Position numbers and translations under genes: made by a program
Assembly: GCA_905236675.1 (NCBI GenBank)
Contig: CAJOND010000021.1
Span: 1-56,323, forward strand
Reading direction: 5' to 3'
Origin: Candidatus Rifleibacteriota bacterium
Lineage (GTDB): Bacteria; Muiribacteriota; Ozemobacteria; Ozemobacterales; Ozemobacteraceae
DNA length: 56,323 nucleotides
Notes under the pieces: generated by a model
The model's input: the letters and a program-made list of their open reading frames with translations, nothing else
Database searches by the model: none
Told to the model about the DNA's origin: nothing
Shown here: positions 27,015 through 37,182 of the stretch, in pieces
How positions within the stretch are numbered: the first letter of the stretch is position 1
How the letters are laid out: every line of letters starts with the position of its first letter

Positions 27015-28769
27015 CTAATTATTATATATATATCCTTGAATTGTTTTTTCACTATCGGAATTATCATATTCAAAAATTACGAGATAATGATTCCTTTTTT
27101 TCACAGCATCAAGCTGATCATCTTTAAATACCCATTTACCATCTTCCTCACGACCAACTATTTTCGTAGTAGTAAGTATATTCAATTCAGGCAAAGCCAC
27201 TAAATATATATCTGAGCTCACTATCCAGTCTTCGGCTCTATTTGCATACATTTCAGCAATAAGCTCTCCAGGTTCATGTTCTTTTTCTTCCTTTTTAGAA
27301 GCAATATCACCTTGCCCTGACTTCTTAGTATTTTTTATGCGTTTTACTTTACCCTTCTTGTATTTTAGATCAAGAGCCCATGGCTTCCCTAAAAAACTTC
27401 TAACAAAATTCTGTCCCTCATGATTTACTCGACTAGTATCAAATTCAGAATCTTCATCCATAACATATCTAGCTAATAAATAGCCTAACTTACTTTTTTG
27501 AATTTGATTTAAATATTTATTATCAGATAACGAAACAAGGTCTTCGATACAATCATCAGTTAACTGTTCTCCAGAATACAGCATAGCCTCTATCCTTAAA
27601 AGCTTGGCAGAGACTCTATTTGTATTTGTCATTACACTTCTGCCATTTATTTTATTAAGAATAGTTAAAGCTTTTTTGAATCTTCCATTATAAAAATCAA
27701 TAACCGCTTTATTGTATTCTAAATCACCAGGCATTTGTCGAGTAAAAAGAAGTGATGCATCTGAATATGTTTCTTTGGAATAAGGTCCTCCAAGTTTTTT
27801 TAGCATTGAAGCCGCTATTTTAGCTTCCATATCATATTTATCTTCTTTAGTTACATCATAAAGCTTTTTATAAACACCTTCCAACAACCATATAGACTCA
27901 TCAACCATAGGATAATCAACTGGTGATACAATCTTAAATCTGTTAAGAGTAGATGCTGCTTCTTCATACATACCCATACAACCAAGAACAAGAGCCTTCA
28001 TATGAACCCATTGATAGTCGTACTTTTCGTTAGCACCAGAAACAGGAATAATAGGAGCAAAATTAAATTCGGAAAGAATGCCATAGGCATCAGCCGCCAT
28101 TCCGCCTTCTGCGAGACATTCTATCATTCTCAACTTTACTTCTCTTTGAGTTTGAGGCATCCCAAAAAGTTTAAATTCACCTTTATAATCCGGCGAAATT
28201 CCAAGGCATCTTCTAAAGCATATTATTGCTTCATCAAGGCTTTCTTGCCTGTCTCTACTTTGTTGTGTCAACATCTTTTGAGTATAATAAATACCTTTAA
28301 CATAATTATAATCTGCAAGTATGGATTTTGTTTTAAAAGTAGAATTTGTTTTTCTCAACCATTTTTTAGCTGTTCTTAATGTTTCTTTAACATCCTTAGT
28401 ATTTATAGTAAAGAAAGGTTCTGGTCTATTAGCCACATATTCACCCTTCATCAAAGCATTCTGATACTGTTTTCTAGCCTTCATCGTATAAAGAAGAGTT
28501 AAATACATTCTAGATCTGTCTATTGTTTCAGATTTCTTAGCATTTTTTTCTGCATTTTCTAAAACTCTTATGATTTCATCAAGATCTCTAATTTCATAAT
28601 CCCTTTCGTCCATTGTTTCGAACTGTTCTTTTGCCGAAGACAAATACTGTTCAGGAGTTATGCTCAAAAGTCCGGTGGCTCCTCCTTGGCAACCAGACAA
28701 ATTTACAACAAGATAACCTGTTATAATAAGATATAATCCTAACTTCAAAAGCTTTTTTACTATTGTCAT
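27015..28769 (-). CDS. TPR-rich lipoprotein
   Basis: 584 residues. The signal sequence ends in VNLSG|C, a clear lipobox at about residue 27. The mature protein is mostly helical with several degenerate TPRs (AKEQFETMDERDYEIRDLDE, YVKGIYYTQKMLTQ, MVDESIWLLEGVYKKLYDV and AVIDFYNGRFKKALTILNKI). A C-terminal domain of about 60 residues looks like a beta-rich cap (YLVIFEYDNSDSEKTIQGY). It may scaffold envelope assembly. The neighbouring DnaB-like gene lies 37 bases upstream; functional linkage is not obvious. Confidence 0.65.
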   Translation of the reverse strand: MTIVKKLLKLGLYLIITGYLVVNLSGCQGGATGLLSITPEQYLSSAKEQFETMDERDYEIRDLDEIIRVLENAEKNAKKSETIDRSRMYLTLLYTMKARKQYQNALMKGEYVANRPEPFFTINTKDVKETLRTAKKWLRKTNSTFKTKSILADYNYVKGIYYTQKMLTQQSRDRQESLDEAIICFRRCLGISPDYKGEFKLFGMPQTQREVKLRMIECLAEGGMAADAYGILSEFNFAPIIPVSGANEKYDYQWVHMKALVLGCMGMYEEAASTLNRFKIVSPVDYPMVDESIWLLEGVYKKLYDVTKEDKYDMEAKIAASMLKKLGGPYSKETYSDASLLFTRQMPGDLEYNKAVIDFYNGRFKKALTILNKINGRSVMTNTNRVSAKLLRIEAMLYSGEQLTDDCIEDLVSLSDNKYLNQIQKSKLGYLLARYVMDEDSEFDTSRVNHEGQNFVRSFLGKPWALDLKYKKGKVKRIKNTKKSGQGDIASKKEEKEHEPGELIAEMYANRAEDWIVSSDIYLVALPELNILTTTKIVGREEDGKWVFKDDQLDAVKKRNHYLVIFEYDNSDSEKTIQGYIYNN

Positions 28770-28806
28770 TTGTTTGTCCCTTTTATAAAGTATCTATAAA
28801 AAATTA

Positions 28807-30897
28807 TTAGAAATTTTTAAGTTTAATAGATACTCTTCCTTTATTATATCCACTATCTGCAGGCTTATCAAAGAATATAATGAAATTAGACTCAATAAGT
28901 TTATCAACCAGCTCTTCTATTTTACTGAATCTATAGCGGTCATCATCATACTTTGGCCCTAATTCAATAAATTTATTATCTTCAATGAAAAACAGGTATT
29001 GAATTACAGAAAAAATACCTTCTGGAGCATCACGGTTTTTATCTAAATAAAGATTAACAACATCAACTTTAGGAATACGTGTAGTGTCTTTTCCTAATTG
29101 TTCTGCTTTTTGTTGAAGCTGCTGATAAAGTTCTTTTGTATCTCCCCAGTCCTTCGCTTGAATCATTGCGCAGTCCAAGTCGTATTCCAAATCTCCTGAA
29201 CCTTTGCAGTGATACATTGTTGGTCTTTCTGCATCATTAGAAGCATCTATAAGACAGCCTTCTTTTGAAAGAGAGCTAATCGTCATAATCGGATTATTTA
29301 ACTCAATACTCAAACCTTTTAACTCTGTAGATATTTCTTCTACCTTAAACTTTTCATCCATATAGTTTCTGGATAAAGGCATTTTTTGAATGTAATCAAC
29401 GAATATCATAATGTCGTTAGTATTGAAATCCTGCATAACATTATAAGCATAGGAACGTATCTTATCTATTGTGTCTTCTTTAGTAGCTTCTATAATATAG
29501 AAGTAGTTCATATACTCCTGCATTTTCTTCCAACCGCCAGAAAACTTTGCATCATTAATCATATCTGAACGTATTTTTTTACGTTGCAGCATATCTGGAT
29601 TCAAACGGCTTTCTTTTGCTAATAAACGATAAGTAAGATTTTTCTTTGTCTGTTCATAAGTGAAGAACAAAACAGGTATTTTATTAAGCGTAGCTACCCT
29701 GGTTGCAAGTTCAAGAGTAAAGGTTGTTTTACCTCGTCTAGGCGCTCCAGCTATAGCATACATAAAACCTTTTCTAAATCCGGAAACAGCTTGACAAAGG
29801 TAATGCATTGGTTCAAAAGAATAACCAATAATATCAATTTCTCCAGTAACTTCTCTTTGGTCGATATCGTTGATTATGTCTCTCATTTCTTCTTTTACAA
29901 GATTTATTCGCTTTGTTGTTCGAGATTTTTGTATGTCTCTAACATCTTGAATGACTCTATTAGTAAAAGTTTCAATAGTAATACTGTTATCGGTAGGTGG
30001 AGTTTCTATATATCCACTTATATTCTGAGCTACTTCTTTAAGTTTTCGTTTAAGAGCCTGTTCTTTTAAAAGTTCCAAGTATTTTGACGCTTGTTCAACA
30101 CTTGGCGGAACAGCTTCTGACAATTTTTCCAACAATCTTAAAGCAGTGTCATCATATATATTCATCTGACGAAGCTTGTTTTTAAGAATTATTTTATCTA
30201 CTTTTGAAGTAGAAGAACTTTCATCTCTCAAAGAAAGAATAGCCTGATAAATACTTCTTGTGTGGTGGTTAGAAAACAAACCAACCATAAGACCTTTCCC
30301 TTTTAAGGATTCTAACACATACTGATCCTTCATAATACCAGACAAAACAGTGATTTCTAATTCTTCATCTCCGAAACCAGTTGCAGAAGAATTAAAAACC
30401 CTTTCTCTAAGTTCTTTTTCTTCCGAAGAATTTCCATCAGTCATTTTACTGCTATTACTAGGGCCTTTAATTTCATCTAAAGATGCAGCGCTAACTGATG
30501 CATCAGGCACATGGTTAGTTCTGGGAACAGGCATTGCAGCAGGAGTCATATTCGGTTGAAAACCTGATTGGAATTGTGGTCTTCCCCCAGGCATTTGAGA
30601 TGGATTCATTTGAGGTTGAGTAGGCTGAACAGTTGAATTATTAACTGCCTGTCTTGTTGGCATTTGTGGAGTAACAGAAGGTGCGAAATTTTGCTGATTC
30701 TGTCCCATATTAGGTTGAGAAACATTTTGAGGAGCAGATTGTCTTGAAGATGGCGTAGGAAAAGAATTTCTTAAAAGACCACTTAAAGAAAAAACACCCG
30801 AAGGACGTTGCTGACCATTGTTCTGACGTTGCTGGGCACATTCCTGACAAACAGTTCCGGAAGCTATAAGTTTATTGCAATATTGGCAATTTGGCAT
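28807..30897 (-). CDS. DnaB-like replicative helicase with N-terminal zinc ribbon and Gln/Pro linker
   Basis: 696 residues. Residues 1-20 carry two CxxC pairs (CQYC and CQEC) that should bind zinc. A disordered Gln/Pro/Asn/Met-rich linker runs to about 170. A DnaB N-terminal domain (about 175-300, EELEITVLSGIMKDQYVLES and HHTRSIYQAILSLRDES) precedes the RecA-like helicase core, with GAPRRGKTTFTLELA as Walker A, FTYEQ and IMIFVDYIQKMPL as Walker B. DnaB unwinds DNA at the fork. The zinc ribbon and linker are not part of normal DnaB (about 450 residues), so this may be a specialised paralogue. Only one copy is visible here. Confidence 0.82.
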   Translation of the reverse strand: MPNCQYCNKLIASGTVCQECAQQRQNNGQQRPSGVFSLSGLLRNSFPTPSSRQSAPQNVSQPNMGQNQQNFAPSVTPQMPTRQAVNNSTVQPTQPQMNPSQMPGGRPQFQSGFQPNMTPAAMPVPRTNHVPDASVSAASLDEIKGPSNSSKMTDGNSSEEKELRERVFNSSATGFGDEELEITVLSGIMKDQYVLESLKGKGLMVGLFSNHHTRSIYQAILSLRDESSSTSKVDKIILKNKLRQMNIYDDTALRLLEKLSEAVPPSVEQASKYLELLKEQALKRKLKEVAQNISGYIETPPTDNSITIETFTNRVIQDVRDIQKSRTTKRINLVKEEMRDIINDIDQREVTGEIDIIGYSFEPMHYLCQAVSGFRKGFMYAIAGAPRRGKTTFTLELATRVATLNKIPVLFFTYEQTKKNLTYRLLAKESRLNPDMLQRKKIRSDMINDAKFSGGWKKMQEYMNYFYIIEATKEDTIDKIRSYAYNVMQDFNTNDIMIFVDYIQKMPLSRNYMDEKFKVEEISTELKGLSIELNNPIMTISSLSKEGCLIDASNDAERPTMYHCKGSGDLEYDLDCAMIQAKDWGDTKELYQQLQQKAEQLGKDTTRIPKVDVVNLYLDKNRDAPEGIFSVIQYLFFIEDNKFIELGPKYDDDRYRFSKIEELVDKLIESNFIIFFDKPADSGYNKGRVSIKLKNF

Positions 30898-30986
30898 TTT
30901 ATGTTACTCCGACAAAAAATTTTGTTTAGATATATTGTACTATGTTTTGGGGTTAGTAGTAAATTAGTTTGTTTTTATTGTTAGTA

Positions 30987-31015
30987 TTGACAATAAAACA
31001 AAAACAATGTACCAT
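30987..31015 (+). promoter_or_regulatory. possible promoter of the bamA-lpx operon
   Basis: TTGACA (30987-30992), 17 bases, then TACCAT (31010-31015), 43 bases before the bamA ATG. The -35 box is perfect, the -10 box weak (4 of 6). A second TTGACA at 31033-31038 has no usable -10 before the gene. Confidence 0.4.
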
Positions 31016-31058
31016 CTTATGCAAACTATATATTGACATTGGATTTAAGTAGGAGCTT

Positions 31059-32765
31059 ATGAACAAATTTGCCTTTAAAGGCCTTATGGCTGTTTTTTTT
31101 CTAGTATTTAACTCAAGTCTTTTGTTTGCTTACGAAAGCAATGTTATTGTTGGGTTTGAAGTAAGTGGAAATCAATTAATTGAAGAAAAAATCATTCTTC
31201 TCAATGTTGCAGAAAAAATAGGTGACACACTTTCTGCTCAAGCTGTTCAAAATGACATTGCAAGAATAGGTGAAATGGGATATTTTTCTTATGTCGGAGC
31301 TGAAGTAAAAACCGAAGGCACTGGCAAAAAAGTTATTTTTAATGTTGAAGAAAATGCTATTGTTGGTGAAATATCCATAAAAGGCTGCACTAAGGTAAAA
31401 GACCAGGTTCTTCTTGATGCAATGGAATCAAAAATCGGTACTGTATTTAATAGTAAGTTACTTACCCAAGACATACAAAATGTAAATGATGCTTTAGGCC
31501 GAGAAGGTTATTTGTTTTCAAAAGTATCAGATGCATATGTTCAGGATCAAGGCAGTAAAATAAATATAGAAATCACCGAAGGTATTCTGGCAGATGTAAA
31601 AATTGAAGGCTTGAGAAAAACAAAAGAAAAAGTTGTTCGCCGAGAACTTACAGTAAAACCTGGCGAAATATATGACAACAAAAAGATTGTTCGTGATCTT
31701 CAGCGTTTGTATAATTTAGGTTTTTTTGAAGAAGTTCGTCGAGATCATTTACCTGGCAAAACTCCAGACGAAATAGTTCTAGTAATACATCTTGTAGAAC
31801 AAAAAACAGGTCGTGCTGGTGTTGGTGCTGGTTACTCTTCGTTAAACGGACTTGTTGGATTTGTAAATCTATCTCAAAACAATTTTCAGGGAACTGGTAA
31901 ACGAGTTTATTTAAAAACCGAATTTGGTGGTATAGAAAGCTATGAAGTCGGTTATTTTGATTCCTGGTTCAGAGATAGACCTCAGAGTTTTGGAGTAGAT
32001 CTTTATAATACAGAATATACTCGTAATCTTTATGCTAACGGTCATGAAGTAAACGAATACGATGAAAGAAGAAAAGGTGGAGCAATTACTTTAGGTAAGC
32101 GTCTTAATCGTGATGTTGATTTATCTTTCAGATTTAGAGATGAAAAAGTTAGACTTACTCCAACTACTGCCGGTGTTGCGTTGCCTATTGGTGCTGTTAA
32201 CGGCAGACTACAAACAGTAGCTTTGATTTTAGATAAAGATACTAGAGACAATCGTTTTAGACCAACAGGAGGTGTTCATGACACATTCTGGGTCGAAACA
32301 ACAGGTGGAGCATTAAAAGGTGCAAACCAATATACTAAATATATGCTTTCTATGCGCAGATATATCCCTCTCAATTCTAGTAAAAAAACAGTCTTCGCAA
32401 TTCAGGGGGTATATGCCGATACATCTATAGGAGAAGGCTTTATGCCTATCTATGATATGTTCTCTGTTGGTGGAAGTAATAGTATTCGCGGTTACGAAGA
32501 AAGAGAATTCTTAGGAACCAAAATTGCTTATGCTAACTTTGAAATAAGACAAAATCTTGCGAAGAATTTTGATATAGTTGGTTTCTATGATACAGGTAGT
32601 GCTTGGGGAACCAGCTATGATAGAACAAAAATCGATCGAGATAGGTCTGGATATGGAATAGGAATAAGGCTCCAAACTCCATTAGGTCCAGTTGCTCTAG
32701 ACTATGGTAAAGCAGATGACCGTAGTGACGGAGAAACATATGTTAATTTTGGTTCTTCATTCTGA
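31059..32765 (+). CDS. bamA: outer-membrane assembly factor BamA (compact, three POTRA domains)
   Basis: 568 residues, shorter than the usual ~800. A signal peptide (residues 1-24) is followed by what I read as three POTRA domains: about 27-97, 98-172 and 173-247, each beginning with a 'v..i.I.G...' strand. The 16-strand Omp85 barrel (about 255-568) has the conserved loop-6 motif SIRGYEE and ends in VNFGSSF with a terminal Phe. BamA inserts beta-barrel proteins into the outer membrane. Proteobacterial forms have five POTRAs; reduced numbers occur in other phyla. It has a TAGGAG ribosome-binding site and leads the ompH-lpx genes. Confidence 0.93.
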   Translation: MNKFAFKGLMAVFFLVFNSSLLFAYESNVIVGFEVSGNQLIEEKIILLNVAEKIGDTLSAQAVQNDIARIGEMGYFSYVGAEVKTEGTGKKVIFNVEENAIVGEISIKGCTKVKDQVLLDAMESKIGTVFNSKLLTQDIQNVNDALGREGYLFSKVSDAYVQDQGSKINIEITEGILADVKIEGLRKTKEKVVRRELTVKPGEIYDNKKIVRDLQRLYNLGFFEEVRRDHLPGKTPDEIVLVIHLVEQKTGRAGVGAGYSSLNGLVGFVNLSQNNFQGTGKRVYLKTEFGGIESYEVGYFDSWFRDRPQSFGVDLYNTEYTRNLYANGHEVNEYDERRKGGAITLGKRLNRDVDLSFRFRDEKVRLTPTTAGVALPIGAVNGRLQTVALILDKDTRDNRFRPTGGVHDTFWVETTGGALKGANQYTKYMLSMRRYIPLNSSKKTVFAIQGVYADTSIGEGFMPIYDMFSVGGSNSIRGYEEREFLGTKIAYANFEIRQNLAKNFDIVGFYDTGSAWGTSYDRTKIDRDRSGYGIGIRLQTPLGPVALDYGKADDRSDGETYVNFGSSF

Positions 32766-32779
32766 TAAGGAGACAGAAA

Positions 32780-33340
32780 ATGAAAAAAAGTTTAGTTAAA
32801 TTTTTATTGATTGCAGGGCTTATTGCTTGCCCTCTAATGGTTTCAGCAGCTGAATTTGGTATTATTGATGCAGCCCAGATATTTAACAAATATAATGAAA
32901 CTCAGAAGACAAAAAACATGCTTGAAAGCAAAAAAGCTTCTCTACAAACAGAATTAGAAAAGAAGAAAAAAGAAGTAAAAGACCTTAATGATAAATATGT
33001 TGAATTAGCAAAAGACACCCAGAAAAAAAGAGATGCAAAAAAAGATGTATCTGCAAACGAAAAACAGATGGCAGAAATTAGGAAACAATTAACAGCCAAA
33101 GAAACTGATTTGCAGAAATTTTTTGACGAATCACAAAAAAATCTATATGCATTAGAAGAAAAAGAAATGGGCAATCTTTCAAGAAATCTTGACTCAAAAG
33201 TAGATAGCGTTATCACTAAAATTGCTAAAAATTATAAATTAAAAGGTGTTTTTGAAAAAAGAAGTATTTACTGGCAAGACAAAAATGCTTTCAAAGATAT
33301 AACAGATGAAGTTATCAAAGCTTTGAATAGCGGAAAATAA
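32780..33340 (+). CDS. ompH: periplasmic chaperone OmpH/Skp
   Basis: 186 residues. The signal peptide MKKSLVKFLLIAGLIACPLM ends in VSAA. The mature part begins with FGIIDAAQIFNKYNET, the conserved 'v..vd...v......' strand. A long charged coiled coil at about 45-130 (KKKKEVKDLNDKYVELAKDT) forms the tentacle, and the protein ends with the small C-terminal strand-helix. It holds unfolded outer-membrane proteins for BamA. It starts 14 bases after bamA with AAGGAG upstream, the common bamA-skp-lpxD order. Confidence 0.9.
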   Translation: MKKSLVKFLLIAGLIACPLMVSAAEFGIIDAAQIFNKYNETQKTKNMLESKKASLQTELEKKKKEVKDLNDKYVELAKDTQKKRDAKKDVSANEKQMAEIRKQLTAKETDLQKFFDESQKNLYALEEKEMGNLSRNLDSKVDSVITKIAKNYKLKGVFEKRSIYWQDKNAFKDITDEVIKALNSGK

Positions 33341-33367
33341 TAGAATTATTCAACCAAGTAAAACAAA

Positions 33368-34414
33368 ATGAGCATATCAAACGGGAAAAAAATCTCCTTA
33401 AAAGAATTGGCAGCTCTATGTGGCGGTCGAGTTATTGGTGATGAAAACGTAACTGTTTCTTCTATAGCTTCGTTAGATGTTGCAAAAGAAGGCGAATTGA
33501 CTTTCCTTACAGGAAATAAAAATTTTGCCGAACATTCTGCCCACTTAAAAGAAGCAAAAATAGCTGCTGTCATCACAGCAGAAAATCTTCCAGAGCTCCC
33601 AATACCTTCTATAAGATTAAAAAATCCTCATTTAGGCCTTATAGCCGCTTTAAATTATTTCCGAAAAGAGCTAAAAATATCTTATCATATACACCCCACC
33701 GCCTTTGTAAGCAACACAGCTTCTGTTGCGCCAGATGCAATAATTGGTCCTAATGCAGTTGTTGAAGATGGTGCAACAATAGGTGCCGGTTCTCACATAG
33801 AAGGTTTAGCCTACATAGGGAGATATGCTTCTGTCGGGAAAAACACCCATATTTATCCTGGTGTAAGAATTCTTGATTATTGTGTAGTTGGTTCTAACTG
33901 TATAATTCATTCAAATACAGTAATAGGTAGCGATGGTTATGGTTTTGCCCAAGATCAGGGACAACATATTAAAGTTCCTCAAGTAGGCAATGTTGTAATT
34001 GAAGATAATGTCGAACTTGGTGCCTGTGTGACAGTAGACCGTTCAACAATGGAATCAACAGTTATAGGAGAAGGTACTAAAACCGATAATCAAATTCATA
34101 TTGCTCATAATGTTCAAATAGGTAAAAAGTGTTTATTAGTTGCGCAAGTTGGAATATCTGGTGGTGCCAAACTGGGAGACTACGTTATAATGGCAGGGAA
34201 AACAGGCTGCATTGGTCATGTCAAAATCGGTGATGGTTCGACTATTCTAGCCTGTGGAATTGTTACCAATAATGTTCCTGAAAAAAGCTATGTTTCAGGG
34301 TATCCTGCCAAACCACACCAAGAAGAGCTTCGTATAAAAGGGGCTATGCGTAAACTACCAGATTTAATAAAAAGAGTAAGAGACTTAGAGAATAAACTTA
34401 ATGAACAAAAATAA
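33368..34414 (+). CDS. lpxD: UDP-3-O-acylglucosamine N-acyltransferase LpxD
   Basis: 348 residues, the usual length. The N-terminal uridine-binding domain (about 1-105) is followed by a left-handed beta helix of hexapeptide repeats, with IHIAHNVQIGKKCLL holding the catalytic His and a C-terminal helix (MRKLPDLIKRVRDLENKLNE). The enzyme adds the second acyl chain in lipid A synthesis in the cytoplasm. No Shine-Dalgarno is apparent at ATG 33368, 27 bases after ompH, so translational coupling is possible. Its end overlaps the next gene by 14 bases. Confidence 0.96.
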   Translation: MSISNGKKISLKELAALCGGRVIGDENVTVSSIASLDVAKEGELTFLTGNKNFAEHSAHLKEAKIAAVITAENLPELPIPSIRLKNPHLGLIAALNYFRKELKISYHIHPTAFVSNTASVAPDAIIGPNAVVEDGATIGAGSHIEGLAYIGRYASVGKNTHIYPGVRILDYCVVGSNCIIHSNTVIGSDGYGFAQDQGQHIKVPQVGNVVIEDNVELGACVTVDRSTMESTVIGEGTKTDNQIHIAHNVQIGKKCLLVAQVGISGGAKLGDYVIMAGKTGCIGHVKIGDGSTILACGIVTNNVPEKSYVSGYPAKPHQEELRIKGAMRKLPDLIKRVRDLENKLNEQK

Positions 34415-35042
34415 TTTTTTTGCTACATTTTTCATTGTTTTTCTAGCAACCTTTATAATTCAAGCTAAATCTTTAAAAGCAGAAGATACGCCCACTGATT
34501 TTCGATTTAGATATTCTGGTTCATCTGTCTTTTCAATGCCTACAGGCAATTGTAGATCTTCCCTATCATATGTAAACGACAATAAAGAATCATATTGTTT
34601 TGTTTCACAAAGTTTAGGAGAACTAATAGAAGTATCTATTTTAAGAAGAATGAGTGGAGAAAAGAAAAATACCAACACTATAAATGGAAAATTAGCCTTA
34701 TTGAGTGAAGGTAGGTTTATACCAGCTATTTGTATTGGTGTAGCAGATGTTAATACACAGCTAGGCAACAGAATATATTATGCCGCTGCTTCAAAAAATT
34801 TTGAAGACTTTGGTTTTAGCATTCATGCGGGAGTCTGTAAAGATCCTCTGAACAAAGAAAAGAAAGCCTTTTTTGGAGTTGAGAAAGTAATATTTCCTCT
34901 TCTTACAGTAGCGGCAGAACGATACGATGAAGTTAATACATATGGTATAAAAATATCACCATATCCAGGCTTAAGTTTAGATATAGCCCAAAGAGATGGT
35001 AAGGAAGAAATGTTTAATCTTGTTTATACAAGAAGTTATTAA
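34401..35042 (+). CDS. exported protein between lpxD and lpxC, possibly a small beta-barrel
   Basis: 213 residues. The signal sequence FFATFFIVFLATFIIQAKSL precedes a body with alternating strands (FRFRYSGSSVFSMPTGNCRS, IYYAAASKNFEDFGFSIHAG, FFGVEKVIFPLLTVAAERYD) and an aromatic end, NLVYTRSY. The pattern recalls YjbH-like outer-membrane barrels, though too short for a full one; this is a weak resemblance. It overlaps lpxD and lies 5 bases before lpxC, so it is co-expressed with lipid A synthesis and might belong to envelope biogenesis. Confidence 0.55.
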   Translation: MNKNNFFATFFIVFLATFIIQAKSLKAEDTPTDFRFRYSGSSVFSMPTGNCRSSLSYVNDNKESYCFVSQSLGELIEVSILRRMSGEKKNTNTINGKLALLSEGRFIPAICIGVADVNTQLGNRIYYAAASKNFEDFGFSIHAGVCKDPLNKEKKAFFGVEKVIFPLLTVAAERYDEVNTYGIKISPYPGLSLDIAQRDGKEEMFNLVYTRSY

Positions 35043-35047
35043 TAATT

Positions 35048-36346
35048 ATGACAATAAATAAACAACATACAATTGCTAAAACAGTTTCGGTTGAAGGGAT
35101 CGGCCTTCACACTGGAAAAGCTGTAAAAATGAAATTTGAACCAGCTCCTGAAAATACTGGTATTGTCTTCGTAAGAACTGATTTACCAGAAGAACCTATG
35201 GTTAAAGCTTCTTTTAAAAACGTCACCTCTACTGTCAGAGGCACGGTTTTAACCGAAAATGGGGTTTCAGTCAATACAGTAGAACATGTATTATCAGCTC
35301 TTAGAGGTTGTGGAGTAGATAATCTCATTGTTAAACTTTCAAATATTGAACCTCCTATATGTGATGGCAGTGCTAAAAAATTTGTTGAAATGATAGATGA
35401 AGCGGGCAAAGTTCCTCAAAATGCCGAAAGACCTACTTTCTATCTAAAAGAAAAAGTTTCCCTTCATGCAGAAGAAAAAAGCATGCTTTATTTTCCTTCA
35501 GATAAATTTGAAGTAATATTTACTCTTTCTTATGACAACAATATAGTTCCACCCAAAACTGTCGGTATTGAAATCAATGAAGATACCTACAAAAATTTAA
35601 TAGCACCCTCAAGAACTTTTGGTTTCGAACATGAATTTGAGTATTTAAAAACCAATAATCTCGCTCAGGGTGGCAGTTTAGAAAACGCTATCCTAATAAA
35701 CAATGATGGTACTATACGTAATCCAGAAGGATTACGAGACGAAAAAGAACTTGTTAAACATAAAATTCTTGATTTAATAGGTGACCTTGCATTACTAGGC
35801 GGCGATATTAAAGGAACAATCATAGCAAAAAGAACTGGTCACGCTTTTAATGCCAAATTTGCTCGCCTATTCTACGAAAAATTTAATGATGCTCTCAGGA
35901 GTAAAGAAAATAAAATGATGTATATTGATGAAATAAAAAATTGTTTGCCACATCGTTACCCTATGCTACTAGTAGATAGAGTAACTTCCATAATTCCAGG
36001 AGAATCAATTACCGGTTACAAAAATCTTACCGCTAATGAAGAATTTTTTAATGGTCATTTCCCTGAAAAATCTATTATGCCTGGTGTTTTGTTAATTGAA
36101 GCGATGGGTCAACTTTCAGGAATTTTATTTCTTTCTCAACCCGAATATAAAAATAAAATTCCTATGTTTCTAGGAATTGACAAAGTAAGATTTAGAAAAC
36201 AAGTTATTCCTGGAGATCGAATTGATATATCTGCTAGGGTATTAAAAACCAGAGGTCTTACAGGTAAAATGGAAACCCAAATTCACGTAGATGGTGAGCT
36301 TGTCACTAGTGCTGAACTTTTATTCCAGTTGGCTGACGCAAAATAA
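35048..36346 (+). CDS. lpxC/fabZ: bifunctional LpxC-FabZ (UDP-3-O-acyl-GlcNAc deacetylase / hydroxyacyl-ACP dehydratase)
   Basis: 432 residues. Residues 1 to about 285 are LpxC: GIGLHTGK at the start, [17 protein letters not shown] (zinc His), [15 protein letters not shown] (second zinc His and Asp) and KRTGHAFN. Residues about 293-432 are Fab[16 protein letters not shown] and [20 protein letters not shown], with catalytic His and Glu. LpxC makes the committed step of lipid A synthesis. FabZ makes enoyl-ACP for fatty acids and competes for the same hydroxyacyl-ACP pool. The fusion is known in Bacteroidetes and some other diderm phyla. Confidence 0.96.
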   Translation: MTINKQHTIAKTVSVEGIGLHTGKAVKMKFEPAPENTGIVFVRTDLPEEPMVKASFKNVTSTVRGTVLTENGVSVNTVEHVLSALRGCGVDNLIVKLSNIEPPICDGSAKKFVEMIDEAGKVPQNAERPTFYLKEKVSLHAEEKSMLYFPSDKFEVIFTLSYDNNIVPPKTVGIEINEDTYKNLIAPSRTFGFEHEFEYLKTNNLAQGGSLENAILINNDGTIRNPEGLRDEKELVKHKILDLIGDLALLGGDIKGTIIAKRTGHAFNAKFARLFYEKFNDALRSKENKMMYIDEIKNCLPHRYPMLLVDRVTSIIPGESITGYKNLTANEEFFNGHFPEKSIMPGVLLIEAMGQLSGILFLSQPEYKNKIPMFLGIDKVRFRKQVIPGDRIDISARVLKTRGLTGKMETQIHVDGELVTSAELLFQLADAK

Positions 36347-36357
36347 GGAGTCTTTAT

Positions 36358-37170
36358 ATGTCTATTCATCCTACTGCTATAGTTTCTGAAGGTGCTAAAA
36401 TTCATCCATCAGTAGAAATCGGCCCCTACGCTTTTATTGGATCAAATGTAGAAATCGGGAAAAATTCCATTGTTGGTCATGGAGCAAGTATCGATGGTTG
36501 GACAACCATTGGTAAAAATAACGTTATACATCGCATGGCCGTAATAGGTGCTCCTCCACAGGATTTAAAATACAAAGGGGAAAGAACATTTGTTAAAATA
36601 GGTGATAATAATCATTTTAGAGAATTTTCAACAGTTCATCTTGCAGAAGGAGAAAATAATGTTACCGAAATAGGTAACAATAATCTTTTCATGGCATACG
36701 TTCATATAGCCCACAACTGTAAAATAGGCAACAATAACATTATGTCTAACAATGTTTCTTTTGCAGGTCATGCACAAGTTGGTGATAAAGCAGTTTTAGG
36801 AGGATTTTCTGTTTTCCATCAGTTTACCCATGTTGGCGACATGTGTATGGTTGGAGGAATGTCAAAAGTAACAAAAGACGTTCCGCCATTTACCAAAATC
36901 GATGGAAATCCAGTATATGTAATAGGCCTCAATTCAGTTGGTTTAAGAAGAAACAATGTTCCAAGAGAATCAATTGCAAATTTGAAAAACCTATACAAGA
37001 TCTTTTTCAGATCAGGAATGAATGTTTCTCAAGTTCTTGAAAAATGGAATGAATTAGTAGCTGCCAATGATCCTTATGTTCAAAAATTTTATGAATTTAT
37101 TAAAAATTCAAATCGAGGTGTCTGCAAAAAAATTCATATGGGAGTCCATCTAGATTCTAGTGATGAATAA
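36358..37170 (+). CDS. lpxA: UDP-N-acetylglucosamine acyltransferase LpxA
   Basis: 270 residues, the usual length. Hexapeptide repeats start at [20 protein letters not shown]. The catalytic His is in [16 protein letters not shown], and [14 protein letters not shown] is characteristic. The C-terminal helical domain includes [20 protein letters not shown]. It transfers the first acyl chain to UDP-GlcNAc. AAGGAG lies seven bases before ATG 36358, 11 bases after lpxC-fabZ. LpxB and later enzymes are not in the window. Confidence 0.96.
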   Translation: MSIHPTAIVSEGAKIHPSVEIGPYAFIGSNVEIGKNSIVGHGASIDGWTTIGKNNVIHRMAVIGAPPQDLKYKGERTFVKIGDNNHFREFSTVHLAEGENNVTEIGNNNLFMAYVHIAHNCKIGNNNIMSNNVSFAGHAQVGDKAVLGGFSVFHQFTHVGDMCMVGGMSKVTKDVPPFTKIDGNPVYVIGLNSVGLRRNNVPRESIANLKNLYKIFFRSGMNVSQVLEKWNELVAANDPYVQKFYEFIKNSNRGVCKKIHMGVHLDSSDE

Positions 37171-37182
37171 ATCTTTATAGAC

